Shown: positions 32,236 to 42,088, numbered from the stretch's first letter. The stretch is 64,000 nucleotides of DNA from Anaerotignum neopropionicum (GCF_001571775.1 NZ_LRVM01000001.1:124001-188000); one strand, 5' to 3'. A program made the numbers and translations. Notes: generated by a model from the sequence alone, not told the origin.

Positions 32236-33708
32236 TTATTCTCCTCCCTTTCGCCCTCTTGCCGATGGCTTTGTAAAGATGGGCCGACGCTTCATTTTAT
32301 GCAAAGGCAAACGATAAATGGTGTCCTCCCAGTCTATGTCATCATTGACAGATGCGGAGCAAAATGGGTACATAAAAGGGATTCCGTAGGAGGTTAGGCT
32401 GCACAAATGGGCAAGCACCAGCAATAAGGCGATCCAAAGACCAAACAGCCCGAAGATTGCCGATAAAAAAACTGCCAAATATTTGCTCAACCTCAGCCCT
32501 GAAACCAGAGAAATATTAGGAATTACAAAAGAACAAATGCCCGTAAGTGCTGAAACAATTACAACTGCGGGGCTGACAATTCCCGCCTCCACTGCCGCTG
32601 ACCCAATAATAATACCGCCAACAATGCCAATGGTGGAGCTTACAGGAGAGGGCAATCGTATGCCCGCTTCCCGCAAAAGCTCAAAGGCAAGTTCCATAAT
32701 GATAACCTCTCCCACCACGGAAAAGGGAATATTTTGCCTTGTAGCCGCAATTTTTATGGCCAAAGCTGTAGGAATCAATGAGGGATGATATACCGATAAG
32801 GCGATATAAAGGCCTGGCAAGGCAATGGCAACCACCGCCGCCACATAGCGTATGGCACGAATAAAGCTCATGATCTCCCAGCGGTCATAATAATCCTCAG
32901 CGGCTTGAAAAAATACATTCAGCGTTACAGGCAGCATGATAACAACAGGCGTATTATCAATTACCAAAACAATTCGCCCCTCCAATAGGGCAGAGGCGGC
33001 TTTGTCTGGCCGTTCGGTCATCTGCAATTGAGGAAATGGAGAAAGCCAGCGTTTTTCCATAAGCTGCTCCACATAGCCACTATCCAAAACCCCATCCACA
33101 TTTATGGTTTCCAACTGTTTCTCAACGATTTTTAAGGTTTCCGGCCGCACCAAGTCCTCCATATACATCAAGGCGGCATCCGTTTTACTTCTTGTACCAA
33201 TTTTTTTCCGCTTTAGCTTTAAATTGGTGTCCCGAATTCGACGACGGATCAATACAATGTTGGTAGCCATTACCTCCAAAAAAGCATCCTTTGGCCCCAA
33301 CACAACTACCTCAGTTTGCGCCTGATTTACCCCGCGGGAGGGAAACCCCTTGGTGGATGCCTGCAGGGCAAAAGCATTGCCCTCCATAAAAAGCACCGTA
33401 TCCCCCAATAAAACCGCATCATACGCCTGGGTAAGCTCCGTAATTTTGCTCAATTCGCCTATGGCAATAATGTCCTCCATGAAAACGTCTAACATCCCGT
33501 TTTCGTTGCATTCCCGATAACGGCTCATCAAGTTTGTCATGATAAAATCTTCTATGGTATTCCCATCCACAATATTATCGGTATAAATCATAAAAATTCT
33601 TGATTTTCCACTTCCCACAACAAACTCACGCATCACAACATCGCCACAATCACGAAATGCTTCCTTGATGGCAATTATATTTTCCGACAGATTTTTAGAA
33701 ATCTGCAT
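32236..33708 (-). CDS. gerA: Germinant receptor subunit, GerA family
   Basis: The A subunit forms a channel-like part of the receptor. The 490-residue protein has a soluble N-terminal domain (about 1-230, with VVVLGPKDAFLEVMATNIVLIRRRI), then membrane helices with ALPGLYIALSVYHPSLIPT, PFSVVGEVIIMELAFELLREAG and GGIIIGSAAVEAG. First gene of gerA-gerB-gerC, which together should make one complete receptor. Confidence 0.95.
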   Translation of the reverse strand: MQISKNLSENIIAIKEAFRDCGDVVMREFVVGSGKSRIFMIYTDNIVDGNTIEDFIMTNLMSRYRECNENGMLDVFMEDIIAIGELSKITELTQAYDAVLLGDTVLFMEGNAFALQASTKGFPSRGVNQAQTEVVVLGPKDAFLEVMATNIVLIRRRIRDTNLKLKRKKIGTRSKTDAALMYMEDLVRPETLKIVEKQLETINVDGVLDSGYVEQLMEKRWLSPFPQLQMTERPDKAASALLEGRIVLVIDNTPVVIMLPVTLNVFFQAAEDYYDRWEIMSFIRAIRYVAAVVAIALPGLYIALSVYHPSLIPTALAIKIAATRQNIPFSVVGEVIIMELAFELLREAGIRLPSPVSSTIGIVGGIIIGSAAVEAGIVSPAVVIVSALTGICSFVIPNISLVSGLRLSKYLAVFLSAIFGLFGLWIALLLVLAHLCSLTSYGIPFMYPFCSASVNDDIDWEDTIYRLPLHKMKRRPIFTKPSARGRKGGE

Positions 33709-33791
33709 ATATCCACCGCCTTTCCTTTTGCTTATTTTTCCATAGATTCCAAAAACTATACTTGTAATAGGCTTCTTTCTTTTTTTGCAAT

Positions 33792-33824
33792 AAAAAAACG
33801 CCCATATTTATTATGGACGTTTTC
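33792..33824 (-). terminator. Terminator of the TolC-family gene
   Basis: On the minus strand AAACGTCCATA and TATGGGCGTTT pair, followed by a run of T residues, 50 bases after the stop at 33876. Confidence 0.9.
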
Positions 33825-33875
33825 ATATACTGGAAATCACGCTTCGTTTTACCTAAACAATTTTTGGGCAGGAAT

Positions 33876-35057
33876 TTATGATGCACTTGCGGAGTTGCTA
33901 CTTGGGGAGCTACCGCTCATCAAGCTGGTATTTTTAAACGTAAATACCTGCATATCATATGCAAAAACTATTTTTTCCAAAGCAAGTTCCTTTTGTGTTA
34001 CCCCTAATTGCGCCTGCGTTAAAGTAAGCTCTGTAATATTACCCACCTTATAATTTACTTCAGCGGTTTTTAAATCCGCCTGTGCCAGTGCCAAATCTGC
34101 TTTTGCCTGATTATAATTAACCTCTGCCTGCTGCAGCTGCACATAAGCATTGCGAATGGCAATTTCCTTATCCTGCTTCGCCGCTTTTAACTCTCGCTGG
34201 GCTGATTCATAGGAAAATTTGTTACTTTTATTATTAGAGTTATCCTCTTCCGACAAATAGTTTTGTTTAAACTTTGCATCCTCTATGGCTTGTTCCTTTA
34301 ACAAAATGGAATAATCCTTTTTCAGCGCCGCATTTATATATGCTTCCATAGAGCTTGGCAAAACATAAGGCTCAAATTCCACTTCATACTCCAGTGTATA
34401 TTTTTTATCTACCGCCTCGCCCATTAAATCATTCAAGTTCATATACATCTGTTCCAAGGTTCTTTCCAATTGATACACGTTTGTCTTGCTTGTTTCATAA
34501 CTCGCCTTCAGCTGATCCAACTGATACTGACTAATCAGACCCAAGCCAAATTTCGTTTTTCCCTGTTCATATAGGGTTCCTTGTATTTCACTTGTTTCCT
34601 TCAATAATTTCAAATTGTTTTCATTTTCTATGATGGAGGAAAATGTGCTTTTCAAGGTTGCCTCCAACGCTAAATTTGTAATTTGGGTTGCATACTTATT
34701 TTTTGTCATACTGCTATCTGTGGTATAAATTGCGGAGGTGTAAGCAAAAACCGCATCATTCACCCATTGTTGATAGTCATAGATTGGCACAGAAAAATTG
34801 CCCACCTTATCCCATATATCTTCCTTTGATTCTTGTAAAAAATCCGTTGTCTTCTGCAAATCCCTCAAGTCAACGCTATGATTTTTAGCTTTTTTCAAAG
34901 CTTCCTCATAGGTTAAATGGGGGGTTGTCTGCTCTGCCTGGGTTGCTGCCGCCTCCACGGTAGAAGGGGCTTGGGCGCCATATGCCGTTGTGCCAAAAAG
35001 AGCCACCGAAAGTACTATCGCTAAGGTACCTTTCCCGCTCCTCATTCTTTTTTTCAT
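33876..35057 (-). CDS. TolC-family secreted coiled-coil protein
   Basis: The 393-residue precursor has a signal peptide (about 1-28, KGTLAIVLSVALFGTTAYG) and two TolC-type (outer membrane efflux protein) helical repeats: LTYEEALKKAKNHSVDLR, YEQGKTKFGLGLISQYQL with LKASYETSK, and near the end VNYKVGNITELTLTQAQLG. In diderms TolC is an outer membrane channel; a spore-forming Firmicute should lack that membrane, so here the protein is probably an exported envelope protein. It is alone, with no RND or ABC efflux partners next to it. A Ser-rich tail ends the chain. AAGGAGG precedes ATG 35057. Confidence 0.82.
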   Translation of the reverse strand: MKKRMRSGKGTLAIVLSVALFGTTAYGAQAPSTVEAAATQAEQTTPHLTYEEALKKAKNHSVDLRDLQKTTDFLQESKEDIWDKVGNFSVPIYDYQQWVNDAVFAYTSAIYTTDSSMTKNKYATQITNLALEATLKSTFSSIIENENNLKLLKETSEIQGTLYEQGKTKFGLGLISQYQLDQLKASYETSKTNVYQLERTLEQMYMNLNDLMGEAVDKKYTLEYEVEFEPYVLPSSMEAYINAALKKDYSILLKEQAIEDAKFKQNYLSEEDNSNNKSNKFSYESAQRELKAAKQDKEIAIRNAYVQLQQAEVNYNQAKADLALAQADLKTAEVNYKVGNITELTLTQAQLGVTQKELALEKIVFAYDMQVFTFKNTSLMSGSSPSSNSASAS

Positions 35058-35100
35058 GGTATATCCTCCTTGGATTGCACTTGTTTTTATAATAAAACTA

Positions 35101-35106
35101 ATTATA
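35101..35106 (-). promoter_or_regulatory. Extended -10 promoter of the TolC-family gene
   Basis: TGG-TATAAT on the minus strand, 43 bases before the start codon, is an extended -10 element; no good -35 hexamer is seen. Confidence 0.55.
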
Positions 35107-35186
35107 CCATAGTTTTTAAAAAATACCAGCAGGTTAAGGATTTCTTAATCATTTCTTTAGTGTATTTTATTATTTCCCATTTTTTG

Positions 35187-35221
35187 AACAAAAAAGAAGA
35201 GGCAGACAACGTCTGCCCCTT
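35187..35221 (-). terminator. Terminator of the first stalk-domain gene (GGGGCAGAC type)
   Basis: AAGGGGCAGAC and GTCTGCCTCTT pair around a three-base loop, then CTTTTTT follows on the minus strand. The same GGGGCAGAC/GTCTGCCCC arms recur at 38249-38274 and 48728-48751. Confidence 0.85.
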
Positions 35222-35273
35222 CCGGGAACTTAAAGGCAAAGCCCTCAAGCTTAATTTATTCAGTTACGATTGA

Positions 35274-37682
35274 TTAGTTCAATGTAGCTGTCTTTGTAGC
35301 TGCATCCCAGTTTACGTTTGTTACGCCCAAAGCTGTACCTAAATCTCTCAAAGGCAAGTATGTTCTGCCGTTTGTGATTTCAGGAGCTGCGGATGTAGGG
35401 ATAGCGGAACCATTTACATATACTGTCTTCTGACCAACAGTCATAGTGATGATTCTCTGAGCATACATAATTGTTACTGTTCTTGTTTCAGCGCTCCACA
35501 ATACGTTGTTTGTGTCTACGCCAAGAGCCTTGGATACTGCTCTTACAGGAAGCATGGTGTAACCAGCTGCGCTGATGTATGCAGGTGCATCCAATTCAAT
35601 CTTAGTAGAACCAGCTACCAAGTAAGATTCGCCAACAGGTACTACTACCTTTGTTGTGAACATGTTGTTCTTGTCAACACCAGCTGTTACTACGTTAACG
35701 AATGCTTCTTTTACTGTAACGCCGTCTTCATCGTCGTAATCGGAAACATCACTAATGTCGTCTGTATCAGCATCAAGAGCTGCAGCATAAATAGCCTGAT
35801 CAACATACTTACCGGACATGGATGTCATAACTACCAAATCATAAGCACCTGCAGGGATGCTTCTGTTCATGAACAGTTCCATATCGGAAATTGTGATTGT
35901 TGCTGCGGAATCGGATTCAGTCTTAACTGTGAAGGTCAAAGTACCCTTATCAGCCTTTTTGCTCTTCAATTCCATATCAGAGCTGCTGTCTACACCGAAA
36001 GTAGGGTCAGCTTCAAATTCAATCCAACCTGTTTCAATAGCAAAGCCGAATGCTGCTTTTTCTTTAGCCCACAAGCCAGCTTCAGCTTCTGTGATAACGA
36101 TAGGTGTATCAATTGCTGTATTTCTGTAATCAATGATTACATCGTTCTGTTCTGCCTTAACTGTGTAAGGTTTTACAAATTTAGCGATTGTTACGGACTG
36201 AGTATCAAGCAAACCACCTTCAAGTGCTAATGTTACATCACCTTCGAAAGTAGGATCAGCTACTAACTGAAGCTTGAAGGACAATTCTGCAGGATCGGAT
36301 TCCAATGTTGTATTAACATCGTCAAATACTCTCTTCTTGAATTCGAAGTTTTTGAAACCGCCATCCTTGTAAGCTTTTTCAAATGCATCTTCCCATTGTG
36401 TATCAGTTGCAGGGTCGCCGCTGTACAAGAAGTTGTCATGATCTACCAATTCAACATCTGTTACATAAACGCCGTCAGGCAAGTTGAAGTTAAAGCCCTG
36501 TCTCATGGACCAAGCGCCAGGGAAAGATTCTTTCGCTGTTACTTCCAAAGACCAGTGATCGGAATCATCTGTCAAACCATAGTTGTCAACGTTAACGCCG
36601 CTGTAGATTACAGGAACATCTTCGTCTTCATCAACTGTAAGGCTTACTTTGTAATCAACAACCTTAGCTACTTCAATGCTTGCTGTTGCGCTGAATGTAT
36701 TAGAAACAGCGTCACCATCAAAGTCAGTTTTAATTGCTTTAATTGTCAATGTAGCAACTGCGCCGGATTTAGCGGAGGTAGCTTCGATTTCGATGTCTCC
36801 ACCTTCGATTGTAAATTCATCGCCAGCACCTGTGTATAACATTAAAACTTTGTTGCCATTAATGGTGTCAAATTCATAATCGCCACCATCTTTTACTTTG
36901 CTGAATTCAAAGCCGCTGGACAGCTTTAATTCAAAGTACTGAGGGTTGTTGAAGTTTCCAACAGCAGTTTTAATTTTAATGCCTTTATCACTCAAAGTTG
37001 TTACTTCGTCTTCAGCGATATCTACTGTCTTCTTAACGGAAGCTGTGATGCCTGTATCAACGATTGTGCAGTATACCAAATCGTCAACGGATACAGCCTT
37101 GGAATCAACAGATACAGTAGCCTTTGTGCCGTTTGTAGTTTTTGTCATTGTGGACTCTAACTGAATTACGAAAAGGTCATCTTTAACAAGTCTAAATTCT
37201 TCAGGAGTTCCACCATCACCTGTAATTGTAAACTTAAATTCATCCTTAGCAATGCTGCTTTCATCGATTATGATTTGCCAATCAGAAGCTCCCATCGTAT
37301 TATCATCATCAGGGATGTAAGTAACTAAATCTTCCAAGTCACCAGCCAAAGCAGTTAAATCAGCAGGATCTAAAGCAGATACGTTTTTAACACTTGCAGC
37401 AGAAAGAGCGTCTAATACTGCTGTAAATTCAGCATTATCCAAAGAAACTGTTACATCCAATTTAGGAGCTACAGAATATGATGTCAAATAATCAACACCT
37501 GTAACCTTCAACTGCAATTCTGGTGAATCTGTTCCTGCGATAACGCCAGAAAAGTCTTTGTTCTTTTTGATTGCATCTACAACCTTAGCTGTTGCAGTAA
37601 CTTCGCCCTTTGCAAATGCAGTTGCAGGTACAAGGGAAAGCACCATAGCGCCAGCCATAACGAGAGAAAGTAATTTCTTCAT
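35274..37682 (-). CDS. Stalk-domain (copper amine oxidase N-like) surface protein 1
   Basis: The 802-residue exported protein has a signal peptide (MKKLLSLVMAGAMVLS, cleaved after AFA near residue 24), a long series of beta-rich segments, and a C-terminal stalk domain of about 110 residues built of two repeats (YTMLPVRAVSKALGV ... VLWSAETRTVTI; RTYLPLRDLGTALGV ... NWDAATKTATL). This domain, named after the N-terminus of copper amine oxidase, is common on clostridial surface proteins. No catalytic motif is seen, so it may be a structural or S-layer-like protein. ATG 37682 follows AAAGGAGG; upstream in-frame ATGs are in the leader. A close paralogue lies directly upstream on the same strand. 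Confidence 0.85.
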   Translation of the reverse strand: MKKLLSLVMAGAMVLSLVPATAFAKGEVTATAKVVDAIKKNKDFSGVIAGTDSPELQLKVTGVDYLTSYSVAPKLDVTVSLDNAEFTAVLDALSAASVKNVSALDPADLTALAGDLEDLVTYIPDDDNTMGASDWQIIIDESSIAKDEFKFTITGDGGTPEEFRLVKDDLFVIQLESTMTKTTNGTKATVSVDSKAVSVDDLVYCTIVDTGITASVKKTVDIAEDEVTTLSDKGIKIKTAVGNFNNPQYFELKLSSGFEFSKVKDGGDYEFDTINGNKVLMLYTGAGDEFTIEGGDIEIEATSAKSGAVATLTIKAIKTDFDGDAVSNTFSATASIEVAKVVDYKVSLTVDEDEDVPVIYSGVNVDNYGLTDDSDHWSLEVTAKESFPGAWSMRQGFNFNLPDGVYVTDVELVDHDNFLYSGDPATDTQWEDAFEKAYKDGGFKNFEFKKRVFDDVNTTLESDPAELSFKLQLVADPTFEGDVTLALEGGLLDTQSVTIAKFVKPYTVKAEQNDVIIDYRNTAIDTPIVITEAEAGLWAKEKAAFGFAIETGWIEFEADPTFGVDSSSDMELKSKKADKGTLTFTVKTESDSAATITISDMELFMNRSIPAGAYDLVVMTSMSGKYVDQAIYAAALDADTDDISDVSDYDDEDGVTVKEAFVNVVTAGVDKNNMFTTKVVVPVGESYLVAGSTKIELDAPAYISAAGYTMLPVRAVSKALGVDTNNVLWSAETRTVTIMYAQRIITMTVGQKTVYVNGSAIPTSAAPEITNGRTYLPLRDLGTALGVTNVNWDAATKTATLN

Positions 37683-37765
37683 CGTTTTCATTCCTCCTTT
37701 AAAATAATTAAGTATTCGTTTTTGTTTCGTTTTATAATTATACAACGAATGCATTTCAATTGTTC
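37683..37765 (-). promoter_or_regulatory. Leader of surface protein 1, shared with its paralogue
   Basis: The minus strand ATTGAAATGCATTCGTT then TATAATTATA precedes the gene and recurs almost unchanged before the second paralogue at about 40637-40670. TATAAT is the likely -10; the -35 is weak. The remainder up to 38090 is AT-rich or unremarkable, with no gene seen. Confidence 0.6.
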
Positions 37766-38089
37766 CGCCTTGCCACTAACGTCCCATCCCCCTTCGTTTG
37801 CCAAAACTTAGTTTCTTTGCTTTACCCTCACACCCATTTAGGAGAGTGAAACGCCGTCCCTTTGCCTTGCCGCCCGTCCTGTTTTGTTCTGTCAATAGGA
37901 AAGCATTACCATTTACTATGCAAGGTTATTATACGCACGCATTTTAAAAATGGCAATAGTAATTGGCAAAATGTAACATAACTGTAATATAGTTTTTCTG
38001 GCCCTTCGCTTTTGAAAAAAGCTCACTTCGTTCAAGCTTCTTTCAAGTAGACAGAGGTAAAACAGATGCGTTCCTGCCACCTAAAGGTC

Positions 38090-38336
38090 TTGAAATGGGT
38101 CAAGGCATTTCCCCCGGCAGGGAAACGGCTCCGCCACCCTGTTTTCTTTAGGGTGCAGAACAATTTTCCTCGGCTGGGCAAAGCTCACCCTGGGGATTCC
38201 AGTAAAAGCCTAAGACCTTGGGTCTTAAGCTGATTTACGCAATAGAAAAAGGGGCAGACAATTGTCTGCCCCTTAATATAGATCAAGGGAGAATCCCTTG
38301 TGGGAGATTGAGGGCAAAGCCCTCAAGGTCTTACAC
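38090..38336. repeat. Mosaic intergenic repeat with palindromic terminator
   Basis: No gene is supported between the two paralogues. 38281-38336 is an inverted module A (CAAGGG...CCCTTG, then TTGAGGGCAAAGCCCTCAAGG). 38090-38240 holds diverged GGTCTTGAAATGGGTCAAGG and AAGACCTTGGGTCTT pieces of the same family. The 38249-38274 hairpin described separately sits inside. Confidence 0.65.
38241..38274 (-). terminator. Perfect palindromic terminator of the second stalk-domain gene
   Basis: The 26-base sequence 38249-38274 is a perfect palindrome with arms AAGGGGCAGACAA and TTGTCTGCCCCTT, followed on the minus strand by TTTC. It is about 85 bases after the stop at 38359. Confidence 0.8.
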
Positions 38337-38358
38337 TTTCTCTTGCTCTTGCTTTAAA

Positions 38359-40590
38359 TTACTTGCTGCCGTTCAATGTTGCTGTTCTTGTTGCTGCATC
38401 CCATGTGATGTCTGTTACGCCTAAAGCTACAGCTAAATCTCTCATAGGAAGGAACGCTCTGTCGCCTGTGATTTCAGGTGCGGAGGATGCAGGGATTGCG
38501 GAACCGTTTACATGGATTGTTTTCTGACCAACTGTCATTGTAATGATTCTCTGTCCGTACATAATGGTGATTGTTCTTGTTTCTGCACTCCACAATACGT
38601 TGTTTGTGTTTACACCAAGTGCCTTGGAAACCGCTCTTACAGGAAGCATTGTGTAGCCTGCTGCACTGATGTAAGAAGGTACATCCAACTCAACCTTTGT
38701 TTCGCCAGCCATTAAGTAAGATTCGCCAATAGGCACTACTACTTTTGTTGTGAAAAGGTTGTCCTGATCTCTACCGCTTGTTACTACGTTAATGAATGCT
38801 TCTTTTACTGTGTTGCTGTAATCGCAAACATCATCAATTACTTGATTGTCGCCGCTTGCTGCATAGATTGCCTGTGCATCGTAAGCTGCGCTCATTGTTG
38901 TATCAACCTTCAAGCTGTAAGCGCCTGCAGGGATGTTTCTTTGCATGAATAATTCAATGTCTTTGATTTCTACTGTTGCTGCTTCGTCAGATGTAGCCTT
39001 TACAGCGAAGGAAAGCTGACCGTTTGCTGTTTTCTTGTTCTTCAAGGTCATATCGGAATCACCAGTTACATCAAAGGTTGCATCATCTTCAAACTGAATC
39101 ATGTCGCCCTTGTCTATTGTCAAAGTGAATGCTGCATCTGCTGCCCATAAGCCTGCTTCTGCTTCTGTGATAACGATAGGTGTTTTCACTGCTGTGTTTC
39201 TGTAGTCGATGATTACATCGTTCTGTTCTGCCTTAACTGTGTAAGGTTTTACAAATTTTGCTACGGTTACTTCCTGAGAATCAACCAAAGCGCCTTCAAA
39301 GCCCAATACTACGTCGCCTTCGAAGGTAGGATCAGCTACCAATTCTAACTGGAAGGTTACGCTTGCAGGATCGGAAGCCAAGTTTGTGTTTACATCGTCA
39401 AATACTCTCTTTGCAAAAGTAAAGGTTGTGTAATCGCCTTTTTTGTAAGCTGCTTCAAAAGCTGCTTCCCATTCAGCTGTTCCAACTGCTGCGTTGTTTT
39501 GCAAGAAGTTTTCTGATTCAATTACGTCTACACCTGTTACATAAACGCCTTCAGGCAATGTGAAGTCAAAGCCCTGTCTCATGGACCATGCGCCAGGGAA
39601 AGATTCTTCTGCTGTAATTTCCAATGTCATATGATCGGAATCATCTGTCAAGCCTGTGTTGTCTACGTCTGTACCACTGTAGATTACAGGGATGTCTTCG
39701 TCTTCATCAACGGAAAGAGTTACTTTGTAATCAACAACTGTGGCTACTTCTACGGAAGCAGAACCAACGTTTTTCGCTGTTGCTCTAATTGTTGCAACAT
39801 CGCCAACCTTAGCTGTTGTAGCTTCGATTTTGATGCCTGTCAAAGTAAATTCTTCATTAGAAATAGATGTGAAGGTAGCTTCGCTGCCATCGATAGACCA
39901 GTCAGCATAGCCTGCTAAAGTACTGTTTGCAAATTCAAAGCCCTTGGAAAGCTTCAATGTAAACTCTGTACCTACTGCAAAGGAACCAGCTACAGAAGGT
40001 TTGATTGTCAAGCCCTTGCTGTCCAGCTCTGCTACTTCGTCAACTGCTACGGTTGCTGTTTTTCTAACAGAAGCTTCGATACCTTTTGCCAAAACGGAAG
40101 CATAAACTAAATCGTCTGCTGTTACCATTTTGGAATCTACGGATACAGTTGCTGTTCTGCCAACGTTAACCTTTGTCATTTGAGATTCCAGCTGAATTGC
40201 AATAATATCATCTTTTGCAAATTCACCTTCCAAGGTGTAAGTTACTTCGTCTTTATCACTTTCTTTTACTGCTACATTGATTCCCGCAGGTACGTTAACC
40301 AAAGCTTCAAGCGCTACATCATCTGCTGCTACAAATTCTGCATTGCCCAAAGATACTGTTACATCAACTGTGGGTGTTGCGCCACCGGATACACGGTAAT
40401 CCACACCGGTAACCTTTAACTGCAATTCGGGTGTATCTACTCCTGTGATAGCACCGTTAAAGCCTTCGCTTTTTTTCAAAGCGTCGACTACTTTTGCTGT
40501 AGCAGTAACTTCGCCTGCCGCAAACGCCGTTGCGGGAATAAGAGAAGTAACCATAGCTGCAGCCATTACAAAAGAAACTATTTTCTTCAT
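38359..40590 (-). CDS. Stalk-domain (copper amine oxidase N-like) surface protein 2
   Basis: The 743-residue exported protein is a full-length paralogue of the next one downstream: signal peptide MKKIVSFVMAAAMVTSLIP, cleavage near residue 24, then GEVTATAKVVDALKK, WSMRQGFDFTLPEGVYVTG, KPYTVKAEQNDVIIDYRNTA and the C-terminal two-repeat stalk domain (YTMLPVRAVSKALGV, RAFLPMRDLAVALGV). It lacks an insertion of roughly 60 residues carried by protein 1 in the N-terminal third. The high conservation of the middle suggests a structural role, such as surface layer or fibre. GGAGGAATG spacing supports ATG 40590. Confidence 0.85.
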   Translation of the reverse strand: MKKIVSFVMAAAMVTSLIPATAFAAGEVTATAKVVDALKKSEGFNGAITGVDTPELQLKVTGVDYRVSGGATPTVDVTVSLGNAEFVAADDVALEALVNVPAGINVAVKESDKDEVTYTLEGEFAKDDIIAIQLESQMTKVNVGRTATVSVDSKMVTADDLVYASVLAKGIEASVRKTATVAVDEVAELDSKGLTIKPSVAGSFAVGTEFTLKLSKGFEFANSTLAGYADWSIDGSEATFTSISNEEFTLTGIKIEATTAKVGDVATIRATAKNVGSASVEVATVVDYKVTLSVDEDEDIPVIYSGTDVDNTGLTDDSDHMTLEITAEESFPGAWSMRQGFDFTLPEGVYVTGVDVIESENFLQNNAAVGTAEWEAAFEAAYKKGDYTTFTFAKRVFDDVNTNLASDPASVTFQLELVADPTFEGDVVLGFEGALVDSQEVTVAKFVKPYTVKAEQNDVIIDYRNTAVKTPIVITEAEAGLWAADAAFTLTIDKGDMIQFEDDATFDVTGDSDMTLKNKKTANGQLSFAVKATSDEAATVEIKDIELFMQRNIPAGAYSLKVDTTMSAAYDAQAIYAASGDNQVIDDVCDYSNTVKEAFINVVTSGRDQDNLFTTKVVVPIGESYLMAGETKVELDVPSYISAAGYTMLPVRAVSKALGVNTNNVLWSAETRTITIMYGQRIITMTVGQKTIHVNGSAIPASSAPEITGDRAFLPMRDLAVALGVTDITWDAATRTATLNGSK

Positions 40591-41205
40591 CGTTGCATTC
40601 CTCCTTAGAAATTATGTACTTTTTTTTCGTTTTCGTTGCATAATTATAAAACGAATGCATTTCAATCCTTCTTTAGACTGCTTCGCCACAACACTCTGTT
40701 TGACAACCTTTGCCACGCCGTTTTTTTAGCACCCATTCCACAAAAAAACCTTGTTGCGCCGATTAATCGCCCAAAGCGTTGCTTTGAAGCATCGAAAGCG
40801 AAATTTACTTTGCCTGCTCATTATACGAAGCTTCTAAGGATTACGCAATAGATTATGTCAAGTTGTAATGTAACTGTAACGCTGTTGAAATATTGCCGAA
40901 AGATTTGTAACATTTCAAGCAAATATATGGTTTTATTTTAAATTATTTACATAATTTATTTGTTTTAATTGCTATTTTTAATCATTTTAACTATTTTTTT
41001 CATTATTTACGTAAATTATCCAATAATAAGATAATAACATATTAATATTTACATTTTTGATATTATGGTAACTAGCTGCGTTTTATTTTATTATTCGCTG
41101 TACCTAAACGCTTTGGAAATTTATTTTTTTTGAGAGAATTGCTTTTGCATTTTTACGAATTGATAATATAGATAGGAAAGTGGATGCTTTAGATAAAATA
41201 CTTAT
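40591..41205. other. Intergenic region upstream of the stalk-domain genes
   Basis: The first 80 bases (to 40670) contain the leader shared with surface protein 1. 40670-40860 is unremarkable. 40900-41100 is very A/T-rich, with many TTTA and ATTT tracts, and may act as an upstream promoter element or a curved-DNA region. No gene, RNA or clear hairpin was found. Confidence 0.5.
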
Positions 41206-41250
41206 AAAAAAAGAGGTTCTAAGGAAAAAAATCCAACTAGAACCTCTTTT
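41206..41250 (-). terminator. Bidirectional terminator overlapping the yihY-like stop codon
   Basis: AAGAGGTTCTA and TAGAACCTCTT pair with T runs on both strands. On the minus strand the first arm is the coding sequence for the last residues Lys-Lys-Arg-Phe and the stop of the gene at 41237. Confidence 0.85.
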
Positions 41251-42082
41251 TTTCAAATTCGTTGCGCAATGCCTGATTAAAAACCGCCCCCATGAGCAAG
41301 GCAACCACGCTGATATTAAGCCATATTAAAAACGCTATAATGGCACTGATGGAACCGTAGATCACCGAGTATTTTCCCGCATGATCCACATAATGGGCAA
41401 AGCCTGCGGAAAAAAGCACCCATGCCGCCGTGGATAAAAACGCCCCGGGGAGAACAAATCTTTTTTGCGGTCGTGTGTTGGGCGATAAAAAATAAACACC
41501 GCAAATTAAAAACAACACCCCAAGAGAAATGGGCAAAAAACGTATTTTTGTCCAAAGCTCAATAAAGTTTTCCGCCATGGGGATAAAAATACTGAGAAAC
41601 TCCAATACGCTTTGGCTAATCAGCAAAATCACCAGAAGCGCCGGCACAAAAACAATAATTAGAACCGTAAGGAATACAATGCGCTTGGTATGCCTCCGGG
41701 CTTTTTCGCCCCCATAAATTCGGTTGATTGCACCAACCAGGCTCATAACCGCCCGCAGCGGAAACCAAACGGTAAAGGCCAGCCCGAAGGTAAGCCATGC
41801 GCCGCTGCTGGTTTCGGTCATATGGGCGATGGTTAAATTAATCAGCGTTACCACATCCACCGGCAGCAATGCGGAAGCATCTCCCTCCACTGAGATCATG
41901 GGTAACTGCAAAAAACCCAAAAGGGAGCTGATGAAAATCAAAAACGGAAAAATGGCAAATATAAAATAATAGGTTAAGGATGCAGCCGTCTTGCCGATTT
42001 CATTGACAAAATACCCATCAAAGGTATAAAAAAACACTCGTTTCCAAGGGCGATCCGCCTTGGCTAATAGGTTCTCCCGCAT
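41237..42082 (-). CDS. YihY/BrkB family inner membrane protein
   Basis: The 281-residue protein has six predicted helices and the family motifs AASLTYYFIFAIFPFLIF (about residues 33-50), WFPLRAVMSLVGAINRIY and YGSISAIIAFLIWLNISVVALLMGA near the end. Members were once called ribonuclease BN by mistake; their role is probably transport or envelope-related and is not settled. It begins six bases after the SDR gene on the same strand, so they share an mRNA. Confidence 0.92.
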   Translation of the reverse strand: MRENLLAKADRPWKRVFFYTFDGYFVNEIGKTAASLTYYFIFAIFPFLIFISSLLGFLQLPMISVEGDASALLPVDVVTLINLTIAHMTETSSGAWLTFGLAFTVWFPLRAVMSLVGAINRIYGGEKARRHTKRIVFLTVLIIVFVPALLVILLISQSVLEFLSIFIPMAENFIELWTKIRFLPISLGVLFLICGVYFLSPNTRPQKRFVLPGAFLSTAAWVLFSAGFAHYVDHAGKYSVIYGSISAIIAFLIWLNISVVALLMGAVFNQALRNEFEKKRF

Positions 42083-42088
42083 AGGTTA

